Positions 1 to 6,633 of a DNA stretch of 12,507 nucleotides are shown piece after piece (position 1 is the stretch's first letter; each line of letters opens with the position of its first letter). Where the stretch lies: positions 1 through 12,507 of the forward strand of contig NZ_JBOHGA010000191.1 in the NCBI RefSeq assembly GCF_050699915.1. Reading direction: 5' to 3'. The position numbers and the translations under genes are program-made. The notes beneath the pieces are model-generated. The model worked only from the letters and a program-made list of their open reading frames with translations. It made no database searches and was not told the DNA's origin. The DNA comes from Actinophytocola sp050699915. GTDB taxonomy: Bacteria > Actinomycetota > Actinomycetes > Mycobacteriales > Pseudonocardiaceae.

Positions 1-660
1 GGTGAGGACCGCGGCGGCCGGGCCCTTCGCGAGCCAGTCGCGCGCCGCGCCGACCGGGTCGGCCGCGGAGTCGGCCAGCCACGCGGCGTCCTCGACGGAC
101 ATTTTGAGCACGCCGATGTCCGGCAGCCAGGAGGCGAACCGCGCACGGAACGCCGCCGGGTCCCCCACCATCGGCGGGCGGATGTTCGGGTCGAGGACGA
201 CGAGCCCGCCGCGTGCGGAATGGCGGCGCAGCAACGTCTCGTACGTCGTGGCGCCCGGCTCGAGCAGCAGCGACAGCGTGCCGAGCGAGAGTGTGGTGAC
301 GTCGGCGGGCAGTTCGCCGGGGTCGGCGACGAGCCGGTCGGCCGTGCCCTCCACGTGGAACGAGAAGCGGGCCGAGCCGTCCGGCCCGATGCCGGCGACG
401 GCCAGGGTGGTCGGCTCGTCGCCCCGCCGCACGAGCGAAGTGTCCACTCCGGACAGCCGGAGCCGGTTCAGCAGGGCGTCGCCGAACGTGTCGGTCGACA
501 GCCGGGAGAGGAACCGCACGGGCGCACCGAGCCGGCCGAGCGTGACGGCGACGTTGTACGGGCCGCCGCCGAGCAGGGGCAGCAGCGGGCCGAGCTCGCC
601 GGGGCCGGTGGCCGGGGCCGGCACGAGGTCGACGAGCGCCTCGCCGCCCACACAGAGCAT
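1..660 (-). CDS. PfkB-family carbohydrate kinase (fructokinase-like), 5' part, runs off left edge
   Basis: ATP-dependent sugar kinase of the ribokinase/PfkB fold, cytoplasmic, likely phosphorylating a hexose such as fructose; the substrate is not determined by what is visible. The 220 codons present read from ATG (660) to the window edge without a stop. They show the N-terminal signature GGGPYNVAVTLGRLGA at residues 31-46 and the conserved DPNIRP block near residue 160. The family is usually 290-320 aa, so the C-terminal third, with the catalytic DTxGAGD signature, lies outside the window. The ATG is preceded by GTGAGGTGG, a plausible ribosome binding site. In-frame GTG codons lie 4, 6 and 8 codons upstream (beginning 672, 678 and 684), so the start is uncertain by a few residues. 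It is divergent from the acyl-CoA dehydrogenase, with 92 bp between the starts. Confidence 0.88.
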   Translation of the reverse strand, partial: MLCVGGEALVDLVPAPATGPGELGPLLPLLGGGPYNVAVTLGRLGAPVRFLSRLSTDTFGDALLNRLRLSGVDTSLVRRGDEPTTLAVAGIGPDGSARFSFHVEGTADRLVADPGELPADVTTLSLGTLSLLLEPGATTYETLLRRHSARGGLVVLDPNIRPPMVGDPAAFRARFASWLPDIGVLKMSVEDAAWLADSAADPVGAARDWLAKGPAAAVLT

Positions 661-752
661 GCGCCACCTCACGTTCACGCCCACGATGGTTACCCGATAG
701 TAGGGCGTCATACTAAAGGGCGTCCGAGCATCTGACCCGCGGAGGAAGTCGA
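661..752. promoter_or_regulatory. Divergent promoter region with repeated GGGCGTC and TAGTA/TACTA inverted repeat
   Basis: This 92-bp spacer must hold the promoters of both the kinase (minus) and the acyl-CoA dehydrogenase (plus). It is locally AT-richer than the flanking genes. It contains the direct repeat GGGCGTC at 703-709 and 718-724 (15-bp period) and the inverted repeat TAGTA (698-702) / TACTA (711-715). CATACT at 709-714 is a weak -10 candidate for the plus gene. GGAGGAAG at 741-748 is a strong ribosome binding site 7 nt before the ATG at 753. The repeat arrangement suggests an operator, but the regulator is unknown. Confidence 0.45.
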
Positions 753-1898
753 ATGCCCGCCGAGCGGCTGTTGCCCGACCGTGACGCCGAGGATCTCATC
801 AAGCTGACGAGGGAGATCGCCAGGGACGAGCTGGCGCCCCTCGCGTCGCGGTACGAGGAGGAGGAGCGGTTCCCGCGCGAGCAGTTCCGGCTGCTCGGCC
901 GCAGCGGGCTGCTCGGGCTGCCCTACCCGGAGCAGTGGGGCGGCGGCGGGCTGCCCTACGAGGTGTACCTGCAGGTGCTCGAGGAGATCGCGACCGCCTG
1001 GATGTCGATGGGCGTGGGGCTGTCGGTACACGTGATGTCGTGCTTCGCGCTGGCCGAGTTCGGCACCGACGCCCAGCGGGAGCGCTGGCTCGCCGACCTG
1101 CTCGGCGGCGAGCTGCTCGGCGCGTACGCGCTCTCGGAGCTGCAGGCCGGCTCGGACGCGGCGGCGATCGCCACGAAGGCCGAGCGCTCGGGCGAGGACT
1201 ACGTCGTCAACGGCGTGAAGGCGTGGATCACCCACGGCGGGCACGCGGACTTCTACTCCACGATGGTGCGCACCTCCCCCGACGGCCGGCGCGGGATCAG
1301 CTGCCTGCTGGTCGACGCCGCCACGCCGGGCCTGTCCGCGGCGCCGCCCGAGCGCAAGATGGGCCTGACCGGCTCGACCACCACGCAGATGCTCTTCGAG
1401 AACGCGCGGGTGCCGGCGGACCGGCTGCTCGGCGCGGAGGGCGAGGGACTCAAGATCGCGCTGACCGCGCTCTCGTCCGGCCGGCTCGGCATCGCCGCGT
1501 GCTCGGTCGGCCTCGCGCAGGCCGCACTCGACGAGGCGGTCGCCTACGCCAAGGGCCGCTCGCAGTTCGGCCGGCCGATCATCGAGTTCCAGGGCATGGA
1601 GTTCCTGCTCGCCGACATGGCCGCCGCGGTCGAGTCCGCCCGCGCGACCTACCTGGAGGCAGCCCGCCGGCGCGACCGCGGGCTGCCGTTCACCCGCCAG
1701 GCGTCGATCGCGAAGCTGATCGCCACGGACGCGGCGATGCGAGTCACCACCGACGCCGTGCAGGTCCTCGGCGGCGCAGGCTACACGCGGGACTTCCCCG
1801 TCGAGCGGTACATGCGCGAGGCCAAGGTGCCGCAGATCTTCGAGGGCACCAACCAGATCCAGCGCATGCTGATCGCCCGGGAGCTCCGCAAGGCCTAG
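753..1898 (+). CDS. Acyl-CoA dehydrogenase
   Basis: FAD-dependent acyl-CoA dehydrogenase, 381 aa, the usual length for the short/medium-chain group. It would introduce the alpha-beta double bond in an acyl-CoA and pass electrons to electron transfer flavoprotein. Visible features are the flavin/substrate segment YALSELQAGSD (residues 125-135), WITHGGHAD (158-166), the C-terminal helical domain with GRSQFGRPI (268-276), and QVLGGAGYTRDFPVERYMR ending in QIFEGTNQIQR (361-371). Glu364 sits at the catalytic-base position typical of short-chain and butyryl-type enzymes, rather than the alternative position of isovaleryl/long-chain enzymes. The ATG at 753 has GGAGG 7 nt upstream. It stands alone: no ETF, thiolase or CoA ligase lies beside it in the window, so the acyl substrate cannot be inferred. 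It ends 2 bp before a long hairpin and converges on the oxidoreductase gene. Confidence 0.95.
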   Translation: MPAERLLPDRDAEDLIKLTREIARDELAPLASRYEEEERFPREQFRLLGRSGLLGLPYPEQWGGGGLPYEVYLQVLEEIATAWMSMGVGLSVHVMSCFALAEFGTDAQRERWLADLLGGELLGAYALSELQAGSDAAAIATKAERSGEDYVVNGVKAWITHGGHADFYSTMVRTSPDGRRGISCLLVDAATPGLSAAPPERKMGLTGSTTTQMLFENARVPADRLLGAEGEGLKIALTALSSGRLGIAACSVGLAQAALDEAVAYAKGRSQFGRPIIEFQGMEFLLADMAAAVESARATYLEAARRRDRGLPFTRQASIAKLIATDAAMRVTTDAVQVLGGAGYTRDFPVERYMREAKVPQIFEGTNQIQRMLIARELRKA

Positions 1899-1900
1899 CG

Positions 1901-1953
1901 GCCTGGAAGGACGCCTTCCGGACGTTGAACGTCCTGAAGGGGTCCTTCCAGGC
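1901..1953. terminator. Long near-perfect hairpin between convergent genes (bidirectional terminator or dispersed palindrome)
   Basis: The outer arms GCCTGGAAGGAC (1901-1912) and GTCCTTCCAGGC (1942-1953) pair perfectly over 12 bp. The pairing continues inward through CCTTC/GAAGG and GGACGT/ACGTCC. In total each arm is 25 nt, with two mismatches (1913/1941 and 1919/1935) and a TGA triloop at 1926-1928. It fills the whole gap between the stop of the acyl-CoA dehydrogenase (1898) and the stop of the convergent oxidoreductase (1956), so it can serve both strands. There is no following T-run, so a classical intrinsic terminator is only one reading; a mobile-type or structural palindrome is another. 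Confidence 0.8.
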
Positions 1954-1955
1954 AT

Positions 1956-2972
1956 CTAAACGAGGGTGATCACGACCTTCGCGCGGGCGTGCTCCGTCTC
2001 GACGTAGCGGATCGCCTCCGGGACCTCGGCGAGCTTGTACGTGCGGTCGACGACCGGGGTGATCTTCCCGGCCTCGGCGAGCTCCCGCAGCGCCACGAGC
2101 AGCTCCTTCTTCGGCTCGGTCTGCAGGACGACGATCCGCTGCCCGCGCACGAACCTCGCCACCACCTGGGCGCGGATCATCAGCCCCATCGGGCCGAACA
2201 GGCTGCCGCCCCGCGAGACCCCGCCGCCGGAGAGCAGCAGCGTCCCGGTGGCCGTGAGCGTCCGCCGCAGCGCGGCCAGCGAGTGGTTGCCGACCAGGTC
2301 GAACACGACGTCGTAGCGGACGCCGGCGCGGGTGAAGTCGGTCTTCGTGTAGTCCACCACGTGGTCCGCGCCGAGCCCGGCGACCAGGTCGACGTTGCGG
2401 GTGCGGCACACCGCGGTGACCTCCGCGCCCATGGCCTTCGCGAGCTGCACCGCGAACGTGCCGACGCCACCCGATGCACCGTTGACCAGCACGTGCTGCC
2501 CCGACCGCACTCCGGCGACGTCGCGCAGGCCCTTGAGCGCGGTGCGGGCCGCCAGCGGCACCGCGGCCGCCTGCTCGAACGAGAGGTTCGCCGGCTTGCG
2601 CTCGACGAGGTCCGCGGACACGCACACGTACTCGGCGAACGCCCCGTCGACGTCGCCGTACACCTCGTCACCCGGCGCGACGTCCCGCACCTCCTTGCCG
2701 ACCGCCTCCACGCGGCCCGCGAAGTCGCGACCGCGGACCTTCTGCTTCGGTCCCCCGAACCCCATCCCCAGGCGCGCCAGGTACGGGTCGCCCCGCATGA
2801 AGTGCCAGTCGTACGCGTTCACCGCCGCGGCGTGCACGCGCACCAGAACCTCGCCGTCCGCCGGCTCCGGTCGCTCGACGTCTCGCAGCGCGAGGACGTC
2901 CGGCGATCCGTACCGGTCCTGCACGATCGCTTTCACGAGCCGACGGTAGGCCGCCGGGGCGGCGCCGGACAT
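1956..2972 (-). CDS. Zinc-independent MDR-family oxidoreductase (quinone reductase / NAD(P)-dependent alcohol dehydrogenase-like)
   Basis: Medium-chain dehydrogenase/reductase of 338 aa in the quinone-oxidoreductase branch, expected to use NADPH to reduce quinones, enones or carbonyls in the cytoplasm. The N-terminal GroES-like domain covers about residues 14-135 (AIVQDRYGSPDVLALRDVE; GRDFAGRVEAVG at 81-92; PGDEVYGD at 100-107). The Rossmann domain follows, with the nucleotide loop VNGASGGVGTFAVQLAKA at 163-180. The catalytic and structural zinc ligands of true alcohol dehydrogenases are absent. The ATG at 2972 has only a weak upstream AGGGG. A GTG at 2936, giving a 326-aa protein beginning MKAIVQDRYG as relatives do, is an equally good start. 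Its start lies 25 bp downstream of the amidohydrolase stop, so it is probably the last gene of that operon. Confidence 0.9.
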   Translation of the reverse strand: MSGAAPAAYRRLVKAIVQDRYGSPDVLALRDVERPEPADGEVLVRVHAAAVNAYDWHFMRGDPYLARLGMGFGGPKQKVRGRDFAGRVEAVGKEVRDVAPGDEVYGDVDGAFAEYVCVSADLVERKPANLSFEQAAAVPLAARTALKGLRDVAGVRSGQHVLVNGASGGVGTFAVQLAKAMGAEVTAVCRTRNVDLVAGLGADHVVDYTKTDFTRAGVRYDVVFDLVGNHSLAALRRTLTATGTLLLSGGGVSRGGSLFGPMGLMIRAQVVARFVRGQRIVVLQTEPKKELLVALRELAEAGKITPVVDRTYKLAEVPEAIRYVETEHARAKVVITLV

Positions 2973-2997
2973 CCGGAACGACCCCTAGGTGAGGCCC

Positions 2998-4209
2998 TTA
3001 TTCCTGGTAGTACGGGTTGGCCGTGACGCCGAAGCCGGTGTGCTCGTCGAAGTGGTAGACCTCGCGGCCCTCGACGAACACCCGCACCGCGCGGCTCATC
3101 ACGTCCAGCGGGTCGCCCGACCACAGCACGATGTCCGCGTCCAGTCCGGCCTTCAGTGCGCCGACCCGGTCGTCGATCCCCATGATCCGCGCGGGGTTCA
3201 CGGTGATCGACCGGATCGCGGTCTCGGTGTCCAGGCCCTCCTTGACCGCGAAGGTCGCCTGGTGCACCAGGAACTCGATCGGCACGACCGGGTGGTCGGT
3301 CGTGAGCGCGATCCGCACGCCGGCCCGCGCCAGGATGCCCGGGTTGCGCAGGTGCCGGCGTCGAACCTCCACTTTGGACCGCTCGACGATGAGCGGACCG
3401 ATGATGACCGGGATGTCCTTGTCCGCCAACGTGTCCGCGAGCAGGTGGCCCTCGGTGCCGTGGTTGAGGATGAGCCGGTAGCCGAACTCCTCGGACAGCC
3501 GGATCGCCGTCGCGATGTCGTCCGCGCGGTGGCTGTGCTGACACCACGGCAGGTCGCCGTCGAGGACCCGGCCGAGGACCTCCATCGTGTTGTCGCGCTC
3601 GAACGGCTTGCCCTCGCGGATCGCCCATTCCCGCGCCTCGCGGTAGTCCTGCGCCTTGACGAAGGCGTCCCGGATCACCGCGGCGACGCCGAGCCGGGTC
3701 GTGGGCAGCTTGTCCTTCTCGCCGTAGATCCGCTTCGGGTTCTCGCCGAGCGCGCTCTTCACGCTGACCGGCTCGCGCACCAGCATGTCGTCGACCGTGC
3801 GTCCCCACGACTTCACCGCGACGGTGCGCCCGCCGATCGGGTTGCCGGACCCGGGTTTGACGACGACCGTGGTCACGCCGCCGGAGAGCGCGTCCCGGAA
3901 GCCCTCGTCGTCGGGGTTGATGCCGTCCAGCGCGCGCAGCCGGGCGCCGTTCGGGTCGGTCATCTCGTTGACGTCGATGCCCGCCCAGCCCTCGGCCGCC
4001 TCGATCACACCGACGTGCCCGTGCGACTCGACGAAGCCGGGCAGTACCCAGGTGCCGGCGGCGTCCACGATCTCCGCGTCGTCCGGAATGTCCACATCGG
4101 CCTCCGGGCCGACGGCGACGATCCGCCCGTCCGCCACCAGAACGGTGCCACCCTCGATCGGGTCACCGTCGACCGGAACGACATAACCACCCGTGACTGC
4201 TGTACTCAC
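2998..4209 (-). CDS. Metal-dependent amidohydrolase (imidazolonepropionase-like, COG1228 type)
   Basis: Amidohydrolase-superfamily enzyme, 403 aa, with a TIM-barrel metal hydrolase core flanked by the usual small beta domain (residues 1-58 and the C-terminal GLDADIVLWSGDPLDV at 355-370). Metal ligands are visible: HGH at 63-65 after LPGFVES, a lysine in VVVKPGSGN (Lys118) that could be the carbamylated bridge, CQHSH (His225/His227), NHGTEGH (His250/His255), and the catalytic Asp305 in TTDHP. It probably hydrolyses a C-N bond of a cyclic amide, N-acyl compound or dipeptide; the substrate is not identifiable from sequence. The GTG at 4209 is chosen because it follows the epimerase stop by 11 bp, has GGTAGG upstream, and removes a long N-terminal extension that only reads through the epimerase in another frame. 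It sits between epimerase and oxidoreductase in a tight operon. It has no signal peptide and is cytoplasmic. Confidence 0.9.
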   Translation of the reverse strand: MSTAVTGGYVVPVDGDPIEGGTVLVADGRIVAVGPEADVDIPDDAEIVDAAGTWVLPGFVESHGHVGVIEAAEGWAGIDVNEMTDPNGARLRALDGINPDDEGFRDALSGGVTTVVVKPGSGNPIGGRTVAVKSWGRTVDDMLVREPVSVKSALGENPKRIYGEKDKLPTTRLGVAAVIRDAFVKAQDYREAREWAIREGKPFERDNTMEVLGRVLDGDLPWCQHSHRADDIATAIRLSEEFGYRLILNHGTEGHLLADTLADKDIPVIIGPLIVERSKVEVRRRHLRNPGILARAGVRIALTTDHPVVPIEFLVHQATFAVKEGLDTETAIRSITVNPARIMGIDDRVGALKAGLDADIVLWSGDPLDVMSRAVRVFVEGREVYHFDEHTGFGVTANPYYQE

Positions 4210-4220
4210 AGCGCAGCAAC

Positions 4221-5132
4221 CTACCCGTGCAGCGGGCGGATTCCCCACTTGCCGGACCACGTGTCGCCGGGCGCCACGATGATCAGGTCGGTGCCGGAGT
4301 TCAGCGCGTCCGGCGGGCAGGTCATCGGCTCGATGGCCACCGCGCGGGCGCCCTTGCCGGGGAACTCGCCGGGCGTGAACACCTGTACCCAGCCGAAACT
4401 GGCGTCCGCCCACACCTCGACGCCGACCCCGTCCCTGGTGACCGAGTGCCGCACGAGACCGTCGTCGCCGGGCTGGCAGTCGCCGAACGCGGTGTCCAGC
4501 TCCACCTCGCGCAGCGGCCGGCCGGTGCGGAAGTCGAGCTCCGTGCCGTCCAGCGACTGCGGCTTGCCGATCGGCACCATGGTCTCCGGATCGACCGGCA
4601 GCACGCTGCCCGCGGCGAGCGTGAGCTCGCAGTCGTCGACGTCGATCTCGCCGGGTCGAGGGTAGGGGTGCGTGCCGACACCGAAGGGCATCTCCTCGTT
4701 GCCGGTGTTGTGCACGGTGTGGGTGACGGTCAGGCCGCCGTCCTCGAGCGCGTAGCGGACCGTCGTGCGGAAGGGGAACGGCCAGCCCTGCAGCTCGCCG
4801 ACCTCGACCGTGAGCGTGACCGCCGCGTCGCTCCGCTCCGCGACCGTCCACTCCTCGTGCCGCACCAGGCCGTGGATCGCGTTGCCGCGGACGGGCTCGG
4901 TCACCTCGAGCTGCTGGCGCATCCCGGCGTGCGACCACGTCGCGCCGCCGACCCGGTTGGGCCACGGCACGAGCACCGCGCCGGCACCCAGCGGCGGCTT
5001 GTCGTCCGCGCCGAACGTCTCCACGTACGGCACGCCAGCCACCTCGAAGGCCCGCAGCGAAGCGCCGACCTCGGTGACCACCGCTCGTTGGTCGCCGCTC
5101 GCGATCTCCAGTTGCTCCCCGGTAGGTCTCAT
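4221..5132 (-). CDS. Aldose 1-epimerase family protein (galactose mutarotase-like)
   Basis: Galactose-mutarotase-fold protein, 303 aa, the normal family length. Family members interconvert alpha and beta anomers of free or phosphorylated sugars. The active-site elements are all present: PWPNR (Arg60), the catalytic His87 in NAIHGLVR, His155 in GVGTHPY, Asp214 in the DTAFGD segment, and catalytic Glu268 in AVAIEPMT. The pattern PWPNRV with GVGTHPYPR is typical of the actinobacterial YeaD/YphB-like or GalM-like subgroup, so hexose-6-phosphate or free hexose are both possible. The start ATG at 5132 lies 23 bp after the permease stop; the ribosome binding site is weak (AGGGTCTC). A longer open frame extends upstream through the permease gene, but only antisense-frame sequence lies there. 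It is translationally close to the amidohydrolase downstream. Confidence 0.93.
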   Translation of the reverse strand: MRPTGEQLEIASGDQRAVVTEVGASLRAFEVAGVPYVETFGADDKPPLGAGAVLVPWPNRVGGATWSHAGMRQQLEVTEPVRGNAIHGLVRHEEWTVAERSDAAVTLTVEVGELQGWPFPFRTTVRYALEDGGLTVTHTVHNTGNEEMPFGVGTHPYPRPGEIDVDDCELTLAAGSVLPVDPETMVPIGKPQSLDGTELDFRTGRPLREVELDTAFGDCQPGDDGLVRHSVTRDGVGVEVWADASFGWVQVFTPGEFPGKGARAVAIEPMTCPPDALNSGTDLIIVAPGDTWSGKWGIRPLHG

Positions 5133-5155
5133 GCGAAGAGACCCTATTGTCCGGC

Positions 5156-6562
5156 TCAGTCCCGCAGCGCCGTCGGGTCGACCTCCTTGACCTGCTCGCC
5201 CTTGCTGCGCAGGTACAGCCAGTTGACGAACCACAGCACGACGCCGATGCCGAGCAGGATCAGCGCGATGTAGTAGTCGCTGGCCGGGCGGCCGGACAGG
5301 ACCGGGATCGCGAGCCACAGGCACAGGATGCCGGCGAGGACCGGGGCCCAGGTGGGGGCGCGGAAGTGGGTGTGCTCCACCGGCTCCCGGCGCAGCACCA
5401 GCACCGCGGAGTTCACCACGGCGAACACGCACAGCAGCAGCAGCGCGGTCGTGCCGCCCAGCTTGCCGACCCCGTCGGTCCCGGCGGACGCGACGAGGAC
5501 GGCGGCGATGCCGCTGGTGACCAGGATCGACACCCACGGCGTGCGGCGGAACGGGTGCACGGTGCCGAAGATCCGCGGCAGGATGCGCTCGTTGGCCATG
5601 CCGTACAGCAGGCGGCTGGCCATCAGCATGTTGATCAGTGCGGAGTTGATGACCGCGAACACGCCGATCCACTCGAAGATCCAGCGCGGGAAGCCGGGCG
5701 CGCCGACGTCGATCACCAGCAGCAGTGCGCCGGACTCGGCGCCTGCGAGGTCGCTCGCGGCGACCAGCAGCGAGGACGTGATGGCCACCAGCACGTAGAT
5801 CACCGCGGCGGTGGCCATGCCGCCCAGCAGCGCCTTGGGGAAGATCTTCGCGGGCTCGCGGCATTCCTCGGACATGTTGACCGAGTCCTCGAAACCCACC
5901 ATGGCGAAGAACGCGAGCGAGGTGGCCGCCGTGATGGCGAGCAGCCAGCTGGTGTCCGAGGTGTTGATCTCGGTGAGCCGGCTCGGCTCGCCTTCGCCAC
6001 CGCCGACCGCGTAGATGCCGACCCCGATGATGATCGCCAGGCCGAGGAGCTCGATGCAGGTCAGCACCACGTTGGCCTTCACCGAGTGGGACACGCCGGC
6101 GAAGTTGATCACGGCCAGCGCCACGATGAACAGGACCGCGACGAGCGCGATGGTCGTGTCGGAGAACTCGACGTCGAAGGCGGCCGGCAGGTAGGTGCCG
6201 CCGAACGCGCGGGCCGCGGCCGACGCCGACGTGATGCCCGAGCACATCACCGCGAAGGCGACCAGGAACGTCAGGAACGGTTTGCGGTACGCCCGGTTGG
6301 TGTACAGCGCCGCGCCGGCGGCACGTGGGTACTTGCCGACCAGTTCCAGGTAGGCGAACGCGGTGAGGAACGCGACGATGAACGCCGCGAGGAACGGCAG
6401 CCACAGCGCGCCGCCGACCTTCCCGGCGACGCTGCCGGTCAGCGCGTAGACGCCGGTGCCGAGGATGTCCCCGATGACGAAGAAGAAGAGGAGTCTCGGG
6501 CCCATGACTCGCTTGAGCGAGGGAGACGACTCTTCGGCTGGAGCTGTGTTCTCGGTCACCAT
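5156..6562 (-). CDS. APC-superfamily amino acid/amine permease
   Basis: Integral membrane transporter of the amino acid-polyamine-organocation superfamily, 468 aa with about 12 predicted transmembrane helices. TM1 carries the unwound GDILGTGVYALTG motif (31-43). TM6 carries FFAMVGFEDSVNMSEECREPAKIFPKAL (218-245), the hallmark FxGFE...EExxxPxxxxPKA block of the cationic amino acid/polyamine-type APC group. The ends are cytoplasmic: a Ser/Glu-rich N-terminus and a charged C-terminus (LRSKGEQVKEVDPTALRD). It should import an amino acid, amine or related compound by proton symport. The ATG at 6562 is followed at once by GTG, and there is no convincing ribosome binding site, so leaderless translation is possible. 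It is the first gene of a tight set with the epimerase, amidohydrolase and oxidoreductase, which suggests that it imports their substrate. Confidence 0.94.
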   Translation of the reverse strand: MVTENTAPAEESSPSLKRVMGPRLLFFFVIGDILGTGVYALTGSVAGKVGGALWLPFLAAFIVAFLTAFAYLELVGKYPRAAGAALYTNRAYRKPFLTFLVAFAVMCSGITSASAAARAFGGTYLPAAFDVEFSDTTIALVAVLFIVALAVINFAGVSHSVKANVVLTCIELLGLAIIIGVGIYAVGGGEGEPSRLTEINTSDTSWLLAITAATSLAFFAMVGFEDSVNMSEECREPAKIFPKALLGGMATAAVIYVLVAITSSLLVAASDLAGAESGALLLVIDVGAPGFPRWIFEWIGVFAVINSALINMLMASRLLYGMANERILPRIFGTVHPFRRTPWVSILVTSGIAAVLVASAGTDGVGKLGGTTALLLLCVFAVVNSAVLVLRREPVEHTHFRAPTWAPVLAGILCLWLAIPVLSGRPASDYYIALILLGIGVVLWFVNWLYLRSKGEQVKEVDPTALRD

Positions 6563-6633
6563 GACCAGTCAGCATGCCCGATCATGACCGGGATGACCAG
6601 ATCAACAAGTCAAGGTTTCACTAACTATCCGGT
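6563..6633 (-). promoter_or_regulatory. Candidate leaderless promoter with palindromic operator ahead of the permease operon
   Basis: Read on the minus strand, TGGTCA (6594-6599) and CATGCT (6571-6576) are separated by 17 nt and end 8 nt before the permease ATG, an arrangement fitting a leaderless transcript. The spacer is filled by an imperfect 16-bp palindrome, CCCGATCATGACCGGG on the plus strand (6577-6592, one mismatched pair). The word ATGACC occurs three times (6561-6566, 6584-6589, 6593-6598). The two boxes match the sigma-A consensus only moderately, so this is a proposal, not a firm call. The MFS gene ends just upstream at 6634. Confidence 0.35.

Noticed and set aside
2..700. A 232-codon plus-strand open frame at the left edge
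   Set aside because: It is antisense to the PfkB-family kinase, whose GGGPYNVAV and DPNIRP motifs fix the coding strand.
2998..4965. A 655-codon open frame extending the amidohydrolase upstream
   Set aside because: The extra 252 codons cross the epimerase gene in another frame with shadow composition. The GTG at 4209, 11 bp after the epimerase stop, is the sensible start.
4221..6575. A 784-codon open frame on the minus strand apparently joining the epimerase to upstream sequence
   Set aside because: Only the last 303 codons resemble a protein; the rest is arginine/glycine/histidine-rich read-through of the permease gene in the wrong frame. The real epimerase starts at 5132.
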